This document shows, in pieces, positions 37,253 through 47,949 of a stretch of 64,000 nucleotides of DNA (position 1 is the first letter of the stretch; each line of letters opens with the position of its first letter). The notes beneath the pieces are model-generated. The model did not search any database. It was not told the DNA's origin and saw nothing but the letters and a program-made list of their open reading frames with translations. Source of the stretch: Armillaria gallica. Lineage: Eukaryota; Basidiomycota; Agaricomycetes; Agaricales; Physalacriaceae. A program made the position numbers and the translations under genes. The stretch lies in assembly GCA_037576215.1 (NCBI GenBank), contig JBANDB010000021.1:744001-808000 (forward strand). The letters run 5' to 3'.

Positions 37253-37424
37253 ACTTGAAGTTCCTGGCAACAATCGAAATATTATGGAAAGGCTATTGTA
37301 CAATATTCAGACAGATTCAAACACGCTTTGAGAATGAAACGTTCATGTCCCAGTTAGTCATAACGAGGTTTGAATTGCAACTACCTGCCCATTACCACTG
37401 CTCCTCAGCAGGACGCACTAATCG

Positions 37425-38529
37425 TCATTCATGATTAGACGTCGAAGCATGACTGAGCTTATTTTGCTTACGGTCCAATTCCCATGTCCACGCTGTTTTT
37501 TCTTGTTGCGCAAGATTGAGGTACGCCTGTACAGGATAGGTCAGCGGGAGGATCAATTCAGCAATCGAAAAAGCGCACTTTGGCGATACTGTCCGGGTTG
37601 AGTCCGATCATCTGTTCGCCGTTGCGCTCGACAGCGGATCCAGTTTTGATGACTGGCAATCCATAAGTGACTCGCAAACCGAGAAATGAGAGAGCACGTA
37701 CGTCCATCTATAATAGCCTGCGTGTATTCGAATGAATAAAAAATAATTTCTGCAAAATCAGGGTGGACGCTTACATGTGCGACCTGGAAAGCGAGAGTCA
37801 AGAGCGCCCGGGGACAACCACAGTGCAACAGACACATACATGAATCCCATCTCTCGGTCCAAACTCTTTTGCCAGGCTCTGCGAAAGAGCTCTGGTACCG
37901 TGTTTCGCGGCAGCAAACGCGCTCGTCGTCCTATTCCCCCTCAAACTAGCCGTAGCCCCGGTGAATATGAGCGTTCCCCTACCAACCTTGTCGTCTGGCT
38001 GGGTACTCAGCAGCCTATTGATGACGTTCTTGGAGAACGAGAACGCAGCAACAACGTTAGTATCGAGCGTCTCTAAGATTTCTTCCTCCGTAGTCTCCAA
38101 AAACGACTTCCAGACCGCATGGCCGACGTTGAAGAGAGCGGCTCGCAAGGCGTATTGTGAAGCAGGATAATACGAATCGATTGACTCGAAAGCCGAGGTA
38201 ATGGATGCCGGCTTATACGAGGGAATGGAGAATGCCTTTGCCTGTTTCACCTGTGTCTTAGCACGGAAGGGAAGGCAAAAGTCGGGCGACAGACTTACTG
38301 TTCCACCAGCCTCTGAGATTTCTTCTGCCAGTGCATCCAGACCACCACCGCTACGGGCGCGCGAAATCAGCGCGACTGAGTATCCGTTCTTGGCGAAAAG
38401 ACGGCTGTAAACTGTTGAGTACGAACGAGCTGCTGGGGGACCTTGGGGGTATACGTACGCAGCGGCGGCCCCAGTACCAGCAGAGTTACCTACTCCAGCG
38501 ACGATAAAAAGAGGTTTGAGTGAAGACAT
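37425..38529 (-). CDS. Short-chain dehydrogenase/reductase-like oxidoreductase
   Basis: Starts MSSLKPLFIVAGVGNSAGTG at 38529. The glycine-rich nucleotide-binding turn is interrupted by an intron, after which RLFAKNGYSVALISR completes the first beta-alpha-beta unit. Downstream are the classic SDR segments LFNVGHAVWKSFLETTEEE and GTLIFTGATASLRGN, then SAFAAAKHGTRALSQSLAKEFGP. The usual catalytic Tyr of YxxxK is Phe here (FAAAK). This is known for a group of fungal SDR-like proteins, so catalysis may differ or be absent. Small 3' exons give HVAHAIIDG, LIKTGSAVERNG, LNPDSIAKAYLNLAQQ and the stop at 37425-37427. Substrate unknown. Confidence 0.85.
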
Positions 38530-39150
38530 TGGAGGGTAGAGATGTGGAGGCAGTTGGGGGGCAGCCTGTATTTAACATGACAGATCAGGGTCAGATGCCG
38601 TTTACCCGGGACAGGTATGACGGCAGTGTGGATATCGTGAATAATCAAGGATATCGATCATAGCACGAATTTCCGAGACGGCAAGGGACAGCTATTGAGC
38701 ATGGTGAAGGTAAGGCGGGGAATCGATAAAGATGGCGTTCGAGTTCCAGGGTGCCTGTAAGGGGACAGCCGGTTCTGTAGTTAGCTTACAAGCCAGCTAC
38801 GGAAGTACATGAAATGCAATGGAGTAGTAATAACCGTCAGTCTAAGAGGGAGATTGGCGGACGAAAATTCGATGTCTCGCGTATGATACAGCGTGTGAGA
38901 GGGTGAAGGAAGTTTGCAAGAATATACATACAAAAAAACCGGACAAAAACAAATGACCCGAACAAGAAGCGCGACGCATCGTTGCCGTCGTTTCGAATTC
39001 GGCGACGACCGTGAATAGCAACCAAGGTCCTACATATTTCCATAGCAAAAGTACAAAGCACTCTATAACATTACAATACAAGTACAACATCAAACTCTCT
39101 AGCAATCCTTTCCATTAAGCACGCAAATGTCCCCGAAAAAAAGCAAGCAG
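38530..39150. other. Intergenic (SDR promoter side)
   Basis: Upstream region of the SDR gene and 3' flank of the cyclin-like gene. No further gene seen. Confidence 0.5.
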
Positions 39151-41406
39151 TTACAGCACATACCAGTCCCTCTTCACACCCACAATCCACTTCCGGCATT
39201 CAAGCATCTCCATCTGTGTTCTCGTCAGTAAGAAGCTCAGGCTCGACTGACGAAAACCAACCTCTCCGATCCCCAGAACACTCTGGATATCCAATAGCAC
39301 GCCCTCAGCTTCTTCTCTCGGAAGGTGCCACTGTTTGCGGACTTTCCGGTGCAACAGAACATCCACAATGGCATCGCTTACCGCTGCCGCCGAAAGCAGA
39401 GATATCGGGAAGCTCAAGATGTCAGGCTCTAGATAGATGGCCACGTTAGCTTTATAGTTGGACGAGGAAGGAGAGACGGACCTAGTATGCAAATCATCAA
39501 CGACCTCCAGGTCTCTCGAAGCACCAGGTCCCACTCCCCACAGTCGTCCGGATACGAAGGGAATAACTCGCGTAGTGAGGGCAGGGCTTCCCATAACTCA
39601 TCGAGGACGCCCACCGGTGTCCCACCGAGGACGTAACCTAGAGCAGATAGAAGGTCGGCTTGAGCATCCTATAACGAAGATCAGCGCGCAACAATCAAAG
39701 AATAGGAGGATACGTACCTCCAATTCGTCGAACCCCATCTCATGCGGAGCGAGCGCTTGGAGGCTAGGAGCGTATATAGGGAGTAGCGGCGGGAGGAAGT
39801 CCCGGTGATACTAGAGCAGGGTATCAGTAACCGGCAATAAGCGAGAATACAGGAACACCACCTTGACACTAACGGCGACGGCACCGACAGCCATATCCCA
39901 TACCATATCTTCGAAGCCATCCCAGTCGTTTCCTGCTGCCCCACCAGAACGGAAGAAGAACAGAAGGAAGAGATACGCAGCATGAAACCGGGTCTCTCTT
40001 GAAGTAGCGGCCGTTGTCAGTTGGTCGTGTAGGTCCTTACCGTCTTGACGTCGTAAGGTGGCCTATGAAGCATCAGCAAAAAAGTGCATACACCAGCAAT
40101 AAGTTATCATACCTCGAGAATCCACTCTACAACTTCCCGCCGAAACTTCTGGCCTACGCCGATCGCATCTTCCCAGTCTTCGAGGGTACTCTCTTTCCGG
40201 CATCCTAATTCCCATGATTGATGACACTGACGTTCCCTCGATACGTAAAGCTGTAACCGACGTTTAGCCTGGGCCTCGATCGACAAAGGAGGAATGGCGG
40301 CGTGATTTGATGGCGGAGCGATAATAGGTACGGGATTCCTCGACAAAGAATGAACGGGACTGAGCCTCAGAGGAAGAAACCATTCGGGCGGTAGATGCGC
40401 GTTATTGTTCTTCCTCGGTGCAGGAGGCGGTTCTGGTGTCGACGGGGCAGTCGATATCCAGCTGGCATCTGGGCTTGACTGACCAAGGCGAGGAATACGA
40501 AATGTACCAGTCGGTGTGATTATGCGCGCCTAAAAATCGGTCAGTTCGATTTCTACATGAGGGTATACGAAACGGACGAGCGTGCTTGAGCTAGAACTGG
40601 AGCTGTTGGATGAACAGGATGGAAAGTCGGTTCGGAGTGACTGTGCGCGTCGTAGGCTTGCTGGTTGTGAGGCTGAGTATGACCGTTGAGTTAGTCGGGG
40701 CTTTTTCTTCGGAGAAGGTGTATCATGATGTCGTCCAGAACTTAAGCGTTTCAAACCGCGATGCCTTCGTCCAGTTATGAGATAGGTTTTTTAAAGCATT
40801 GATTTACGTACAGGGGAGTTATTTCATCGGTGAAGTCGGAGTATCTGATGCAGAAGGCGTCAATAAGAGGAAAGAAACAGAAGAGTAAACACACCCGTTG
40901 CTGTTTCGAATCCTTTTGGAACTACGAATGTCATCAAGAGAGTCGTATTGCCGTCGCTTTGAATTACGTTCTCCCTGTCGCATGGAATGAACCGTTGGCA
41001 TTGTTCTATCTTCCGAGTCGGGCGAGAAAAAGAAATCAGAGTCCAAGCTCGTCGATGAGGAAGATCGTGTTCGATTCAGGCCCAGAGCGGAAGAAGAGTG
41101 AGAAACCCCAGAGAAGGAGCGAATAGTGGATGACTGCCGAATCCAGGAGGTACGAAATCCATGGCGTTTTGCTTCCATATCGAGAAGTTGGGACTGGAGC
41201 GTGTTGAAAAACTCGTCGGGCTCGGGTGTCGTCCGCGTCGAAGACATTTGTGTCATTGGTGAGGGAAATTTGCTGGTACCAGACTCTAGCAAGTCGCCGT
41301 CAGACTCGAAGGCTCGCCCGAGGTCCTCGAGATCTTCAGACTCCTCTTGAATGGAGCTGAGTGATTGAGTAGAGGAGCAAGACATGGATATTTGTCGCCT
41401 CGACAT
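39151..41406 (-). CDS. Cyclin-like protein
   Basis: Multi-exon gene. The N-terminal third is a disordered Ser-rich region (MSRRQISMSCSSTQSLSS from 41406), with an NFxxLQSQL-like coil and basic clusters (SKRIRN, SPKKKPRLTQ) resembling nuclear localisation signals. The central part is a cyclin fold: KFRREVVEWILEV matches the R-x-x-x-x-W-x-x-x-V helix of cyclins. Next come ETRFHAAYLFLLFF, AVGAVAVSVKYHRDFLPPLL, APHEMGFDELEDAQADLLSA, and a second helical repeat ending at 39151 (DIQSVLGIGEVGF). It probably regulates a cyclin-dependent kinase or a transcription kinase. The subclass cannot be fixed by eye. The MSRRQ Met was chosen over an upstream in-frame Met in poor context. Confidence 0.7.
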
Positions 41407-42206
41407 ATCGCAGCGGCAAGAAGAGATGGAAAACGTAGTGGTAGTAGGAAGGAAAAGGAGAAGGTGTGATGTGACTTGCGTGACCACGAAGCGCGTCGTT
41501 GATCCCGTGGCTAATTTCTTCGCGTTATTTACTGTTATTTATAATTTATTTACTACGACGGCTTGCGCGGCATCGTTCGCTTGCAAGGCAGAGCTTACCA
41601 GGCCTTTCTTTTTCCAGGTGCCGAACTTTGCTAACTGAATGGTGTTCCCTTGCCTCCATCAATGCCCGTGCTTTTAAATTTCAGTCCTCAGGCCTCAGCG
41701 GGCAACTGTAATTGTAAAAACTCCGCACTATGATTCCGACCTAGCAGAATCAACGGCAGTGGCACCGCTGGTGCGGCCCTCACTGGGATAGACAATGCTG
41801 CTTTAAAATTCTCGAATGCGAAAAAAATGTTGTCGGATATCATTGTCGTGTTTTCTGGTGCGATGGTGCTTTAAGGTCAAGACCTCTGAACTGAGAGCGG
41901 CTATGAGCTTCTTCCTCCTGTACTGCCCTAAGGCTACAGTATTGTTTGGGTGTTTGAATTTCGATGCCCTTTTTACATACAGTTTCGTGAGAAGTTTTAT
42001 TGAATACGTTATTCAATGACCTGATTTCATGCGTGCCATCTCACCAACTGAGTGTAGATCAAGTTTAGACAGACACTTTCGCATTCTACGATTATAAACT
42101 ACAAGAAGATGATATCCTTCTAATTTACACGATCAGACATGAGGAAAATTTGCGCCATATAAGATCCATCGAGCTATAATGAGACATCACTCAATCCAGA
42201 ACGATT
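41407..42206. other. Intergenic, no gene seen
   Basis: Promoter side of the cyclin-like gene. Only unsupported short frames. Confidence 0.45.
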
Positions 42207-42878
42207 TCATTGGGCTGTTGACGCGTTCTCATCGACGCCGTTGACCGGGGCAGGAAATTCGACAGAAGATTGGACGAATGATTCGTAGCCGTTTTCACTG
42301 AGATCCGGAGAAGACGACAGAAGAGAAGACCAGAAATCCTCGGACATCTCTGGCGGTTCGGGGATATAGCGAATACCCGCGGCGTATAAGGCAGGAAAGT
42401 GCTTTTGAATGAATTCATCGTTCCATTCCGAAAAGATAAGTTCATCAAGCAAAGGGTCGGATGGTGCTTCCATTGTTGAATCTGGAAGAGCTGGAGTCGC
42501 GGCCGACTCTGCCTTAGGTTCATCTCGACCCGGTGAAGCGCTACAAGAACATGTCAGACCTTCAAGATACTGATACTGTATCTGCTAGCAGGAGCACTTA
42601 CGATGACGACGATTCGGGCTGCTGGTTCATTCTAATTAGAGTCATCAGCTCTCGCATGATCAAGCAAAGATGAAAGATGAAAACAAACTTACGTGTCAGC
42701 GTGAACTTCGGAAAACTTTCGATGATTTGGGAGTCCAGTGCTGTTTTGGAATTTCAAGTCGCATTTGTCGCAACTATACTGTTCGTGTTGATTCTGTGGC
42801 GAAAAGAGAATATTGGCATTAATGAAAATAGCACAGGCGTTAAATATGTCGACGAACCTGTTCTGCAGTGAGTCCCAT
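42207..42878 (-). CDS. Small C2H2-type zinc-finger protein
   Basis: Four short exons are joined by GT-AG introns: MGLTAEQ from 42878, then the zinc-finger exon, then MNQQPESSSS, then the long last exon ending at 42207. The total is about 157 aa. The finger reads YSCDKCDLKFQNSTGLPNH followed by RKFSEVH, that is C-x2-C-x12-H with a longer than usual spacing to the last His. The acidic C-terminus (MSEDFWSSLLSSSPDLSENG) could be an activation region. It is probably nuclear and DNA- or RNA-binding. One finger of unusual spacing makes sequence-specific binding alone unlikely. An alternative start at 43015 would add a leader but puts the finger out of frame. Confidence 0.6.
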
Positions 42879-43640
42879 GATGCTGTATTAGATTGAAGGC
42901 GAGGGACGAAATTTGTCGAGGAGCTAATGAAGATGTCTGCGGTGGATCCTTTTATATACGCATGCTGCGCGTAGTGGCGTTCCTTGACTTGGGGTTCAGG
43001 CTCATCGCGGAACAAAGACCTTCGGAATACAATAAGGATTAATCACGTTTCCATAATTCCTCGAGACAAAGACTCTTTGATCTAGTGGCTCAAATATTTA
43101 ACACAGCCACAAAGGCAAAAAGAAAAAAACATGCTTATTCGAGGGCAGATGAAGACTGCCGTTAACAGTCGTTGGTCTCCAAAACCTAGAGGGGGAAGAG
43201 CTGGCTTTTCGGGTGGAACCAACGTGCTGTAAAGGCTAGGAAAAATCCGCGGACTCCAGACATCCAGAATCTGAAGGTCGCTACATAGCAGGGTTGACAA
43301 TAGGGTATGGCCGTGACGTTACCAGGTAACTATGGCCCTGCGACTTCTGCACAAGTTATAAGGGCATGTGAAATAGACAGTCGTGGTCGTAGCGACCAAG
43401 TAGCCACTGTCCATATTCCAGAAAGATCAAGCTCGGACAAGGTGTAGTTTCAAGTGCATGTTAGTTCGAGAAAGCAACTCGCAGTTGGTAGGAGGTGCCG
43501 AGGTTAATAAACGGACGGTAGTCGGGACGAAGTGACGACGGCCGATCAAATCCGAAGTTCCTGAAAGGCGGATGTCGATCCCAAGCCTTGAGCCCCTAAA
43601 TCCGGCGAGCGCCCTTCACTGAAACTTCGGATCTCCTGCC
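42879..43640. other. Intergenic, upstream of F-box H
   Basis: The last ~150 bp (GGGACGAAGTGAC, GATCAAATCCG, GGATGTCGATCC and TCGGATCTCCTGCC just before the ATG) recur at about 45490-45760 before the F-box stub, marking a tandem duplication. No other gene seen. Confidence 0.5.
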
Positions 43641-45322
43641 ATGTCGCTCCTGGTGTTACCTGCAGAGCTACTCGAAAAGATCGTTGCCTGCGTGAGCAAG
43701 AGTCCTAAGTTGTCTGCTCTACCTTACTCTTCTTCATAGGTCCCTCCTTCCTATGGTAATAGCTGGCACCCAGTGATCCGATTGACTTGCAGAACTCTCT
43801 GTGACGTCGCCACACCTTTTGTTTTCAAACACTTGTGTATAAATTTGAAGACGATGGAAAAGGATAAATCCCACGCAATCGTCTTTCTCAAGGAGCTTTC
43901 ACAGGGACGCAGATTAGGCAGATTCGTCCAAGTCCTGCGCTTGCATAGTATAAACTATGACTACAGCTTCAAGCCAAACTTCTTGGAAGGTCTTCGGCAT
44001 ACGATATCATTGTCGAGGAACAAGAACATAGGGAAACTTATGTTGGCTGCTGTTTCGCAGATGCAAGCTTTGCAAGAGTTCCAGTGAGTAATAAAATCCC
44101 TGTCAAGTCCCTGGATATGTATTCAGTGTTACAGTTGGATGACGCGGGGAAGAGTGGTGATCTGTTCGAGTATAATTGATCAAATCGTCCACTCGCTAAG
44201 CAATCACCATCATCTTCATTTTGTTTCGATATCACTACTTCATATCGAGCAGGATGTCTCTTGGGCGCATTTCGGTGGTTTAACTCATCTGATCATAGAC
44301 GGAAATGGCTCCTTGGATTACGCTCCAACCATCATTGCTAACAGTCCCAATCTATTCCGCCTTGAAGTGATTCAAATCCATCGCTATGTTCGTCCTTCTC
44401 CACCACGCTTCCCTGTGATCTCTCTCTTCGGTGCGTTCTCAGAGGGAACGCATAGCTCTATCCGGACATTGAGCCTCTCAGGAACTCACCTTAATCTGGA
44501 GCCATCAACCGTTCCTGCTCTGATCCCACATTTTCGGAACTTAACAAATTTCCGCATTCCGGACAACATTAAAATTCCCGATGTGTTCTGGATTGCCTTG
44601 CTTGACGCAAAGGTGTTCCTCCATTGTGTATCATCAGGAAGGCGTTTGGAACTGTCTGATTCGTTTCTGGATTATCTCGCAGGCTATCGTGGATTGAAGG
44701 AGGTACATCTGCAACTGGGGGACATAAACGCTCGAGATGTACTGGACGAATACCGCGCAGGAGTCTTCCTTCGTCGCATCATTCCGATGCACTCACGGAG
44801 TCTAACAAGTGTCGCAATTCAAGTTGAATATGCAGGATGCTGGTGTTTCGACGTTCCCATGCTCGAAGCTCTGTTATTGTGTACCAATCTTGCGTATATT
44901 GGTATAAGTGTTGACGGACAGAGGTCAAGAGTGAGACTTATCGACAACATCATTGTAAGTGTCCTTTTCAACTGCGTCCGACCAAAATTGAAGGTGCTTT
45001 ATAGACAAAGTTATTGGGGAATCTGCATCGTTGGCATCATCTGGAAACACTAGACATCAGGGAAATCCCTACGTTCACTACTACGAACTTTTCGCCTCCT
45101 GGCTTTCCCGCCAGAGTACTTCCCACGATGAATGTTCGTGATGAAATCACACATTGTCTTATGGCTTTCAGGTGCATAGACCCAACCCCTCAGATGTTCA
45201 GGCTGCAGATATATACGAGCTTTGCGCTTGACCTTCAGCTTCGACAGCAAGATCCTAAATCTCGGGTGTATACATTCATGAAGTTGCCTTTTTACGCGGT
45301 TAGGCGTGCCAGGAGGCGGTGA
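43641..45322 (+). CDS. F-box/LRR protein H
   Basis: Intact member of the D subgroup with four exons. Exon 1 from 43641 gives MSLLVLPAELLEKIVAC. Exon 2 gives VIRLTCRTLCDVATPFVFKHL and KSHAIVFLKELSQGRRLGRF. The long LRR exon contains GLTHLIIDGNGSLDYAPTII and MLEALLLCTNLAYIGISV. The last exon begins TKLLGNLHRWHHLETL and ends RVYTFMKLPFYAVRRARRR at 45322. Expected SCF substrate receptor. It is followed at once by a truncated duplicate of its own 5' end. Confidence 0.8.
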
Positions 45323-45751
45323 ATAAGCAGAGTAGTGATAGGTGTCATAATTTGGATAGGCCATTACGCAATATTACCGAATGAAAGCAGCATTCTGGTT
45401 GCATATTCCCGTCATTTTCCGGAGTCCAGTAATAGTTATCATATATGCATCGTGCAAGCAATAGAAGAACAGTTCAAGAGGTGGATGGGACGAAGTGACA
45501 TCGACGACAGTTGATCAAATCCGCCAACCCATAACCCTTCGACCCTGAATCAAGTAGAAATGTGGATGTCGATCCTTGGGATTATTTTATGTAAAGGAGA
45601 TCAGCCCTTTCGTGCTAGTAAGATTAGGTTCGCTTCCACTTCTTCGATCTTATGAGCGCTAAGGTCAAATCTTGCCTGCCTTATATCATCCCGGCGTGCG
45701 CCTATTCCGGGCTCGCTGCCGAGTCAGATCTCCTGCCACTTAACATCCATC

Positions 45752-45890
45752 ATGTCGCTCCTCGCATTACCTGCAGAGCTACTGGAAAATATTATCAGCG
45801 TGAGCTAGAGTTCTGACCGGTTTATTGTGTCTTATTTTTCTTTACAGGCCAAGGGTAGCAGAGAAGCAATCTGACTGACATAATTCATGA
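45752..45890 (+). pseudogene. F-box stub (exon 1 and start of exon 2 only)
   Basis: Exon 1 reads MSLLALPAELLENIIS, followed by a good intron (GTGAGC...TTTACAG). Exon 2 begins like its relatives, but a stop appears after GSREAI and homology ends within ~40 bp. The next full F-box gene starts 80 bp later. Together with the H-like upstream block at 45490-45750 this is an aborted tandem copy. Confidence 0.7.
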
Positions 45891-45972
45891 GCGCTAATGG
45901 AAAGTCGTGCTTGCCCTAAATCAACCAGGTGATCCTGGCCGGCGCCTATCGGATCTCCTGCCATTGAACTTG

Positions 45973-47710
45973 ATGTCGCTCTTGGGTTTACCTGACAAGG
46001 TACTGGAAAAGATCGTTATCAACGTGAGCTAGAGTTCTGAACAATTTATTGCGTCTTAATCTTCATTGTAGACTGATCCTCGCACCGGCAGTCGCCTAGC
46101 GATCCGACTGACGTGCAAAAAACTGTGCGATGTCGCCACACCACTTGTCTTCGAAAAGTTCTATATAAATTTCACGAGGATGGAAGGGGACAAATCTCAC
46201 GCAATCTACTTTCTCAATGAGCTTTCAAAGGGACGACGATTGGCCAGATTCATCCGAGCATTGTACTTCCGTACATTCTTCACCGACTCTGAGTCAAATC
46301 CCAAGGGTCTTCGGGATGTGTTAGAGTCATTATTGAAGAACAGAGACACATTTTATGGGACCATAGGGAAGCTTATTTTGGCTGCTGTCCCACAGATGGA
46401 AGCTTTGGAAAAGCTCCAGTGAGTACAATTCCTATCGACTTCCTGGATATTTATTCAGCGTTGCAGCTGGAGGACGATGGGAAACGCAGTGCTGCGGCCA
46501 AAGATATTGAATCAAATTATCCGTTCACTTAGCGATCGTCCTCATATCCGTTTGGTTTCAATATTATCATCTGGAATCAAGCAGGATATCCCTTGCGCGC
46601 CATTCCGTGGCTTGACTCATCTCACCATTAGAGGGAGCGGCTCCTTGGATTATGCTCCCGCCATCATCGCCAACAGTCCCAATTTATTCAGACTCGAAAT
46701 TATCATGGACATGTTTCCCTCAACATCGTCCTTTCCTGTGCTCTCTCTATTCGGTGCGTTCCCCAATGGCACATATAGCTCTGTGCAACAAGTCATGCTC
46801 TCAGGCCGAACCTTCAGTCTGGATCCATCAACCGTTCCCGCCCTCGTCCTACATTTGCGGAACCTATCGGAATTCCACGTGCCATTGGGCTTTGACGTTC
46901 CCGGCGAGTTCTGGATTGCCTTGCGTGACGCAGGGGTGTTCCTCCATCGCAGTGTATGGAACAGATGTTTCGAACTCGATAATTCTTTCCTGAATTATCT
47001 CGGAGCCTGTCGAGAATTAAAAGAGGTTCATCTGCGATTGGGGCGAAGAAACGCCTTTGACGAACAGGACGAACAGCGGGCACAATTCTTTCTTCATAAT
47101 ATCATCATGATGAACTTGGAGAGTTTAACAGTTGTCCTGCTTCAACCCGAATACGCAGGATACTGGTGCTTTGATGCTCCCATGCTCGAGGTTCTATCAT
47201 TCTGCACCAATCTTGTGTACATCGGTATATGTGTTGACAAGGAGAGGGCACAAGTGAAGCAGGATGACAACATCATCGTAAGTCCTCCTTTCAATGGTGT
47301 CCCTTTTTCATTGATTTGACGAGCCATATTTATAGACAAAGCTACTGAACAATTTGTGGCACTGGAATTTTCTGGAAACACTGGACATAGGCGCGGCAAT
47401 ACCTATTCATATGTTAGTCAGTCCAGCAAGTCCCATTGAGCAACGCTCCATGGAGGAGGTTTCCGTTGACATTACGCGCTGTGTCACTAATTTCCAGTGC
47501 AGAGACCCCACCGCTCAGATGCTCAAGCTCCAGATCCATACGGATTCTGTATATGGCCTTCAGCTTCGACGACAGGATCGTAAATCTCGGATATATAAAT
47601 TCACATCGTTACACGTCTCGGAGGCGGATACACGTGCTATGGAATACGCGCAAAGTATTAGAGCAATGGGGAGAAATTTTGCTATTCTAAGATTTCACGA
47701 TTACGACTAG
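45973..47710 (+). CDS. F-box/LRR protein I
   Basis: Intact four-exon gene. Exon 1 is MSLLGLPDKVLEKIVIN, exon 2 AIRLTCKKLCDVATPLVFEKF, and the LRR exon includes GLTHLTIRGSGSLDYAPAII and MLEVLSFCTNLVYIGICV. The last exon (TKLLNNLWHWNFLETLDIG) ends at 47710 with KIYKFTSLHVSEADTRAMEY-type sequence that is out of frame in paralog E. About 70 bp upstream match the region before E on the opposite strand (GCCCTAAATCAAC, AGGTGAT, CGGCGCCT). Convergent with the kinase pseudogene, mirroring E and the intact kinase. Expected SCF adaptor. Confidence 0.8.
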
Positions 47711-47949
47711 TAGTGATATGAGCTATATAGTACATTTTGAATATGTCGCTATGAAATTTACAATGTCCACGCGCGGTCCTTTCTTTGCATAGGCTCAACA
47801 TTTGCCAGTACCGGCTATCACAGGTACGAGCAATCAAAACATCGTTCAATAGATGCCATTCTACACCCACACTTATGAAGTCCGTATTGATCTTTATCAT
47901 TGAATATCTCTACAAGTTCTGAGTGGCGCCTTATAGCACCGCCTTCTAC

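Noticed and set aside
22899..45972. F-box F and H as a further matched pair of the inverted duplication
   Set aside because: Order fits, but their upstream regions do not visibly match, so the duplication is claimed only for D-kinase-E versus J-relic-I.
47682..47900. Minus-strand ORF after F-box I
   Set aside because: Lies in the convergent 3' interval; no homology to the kinase or F-box proteins in that frame.
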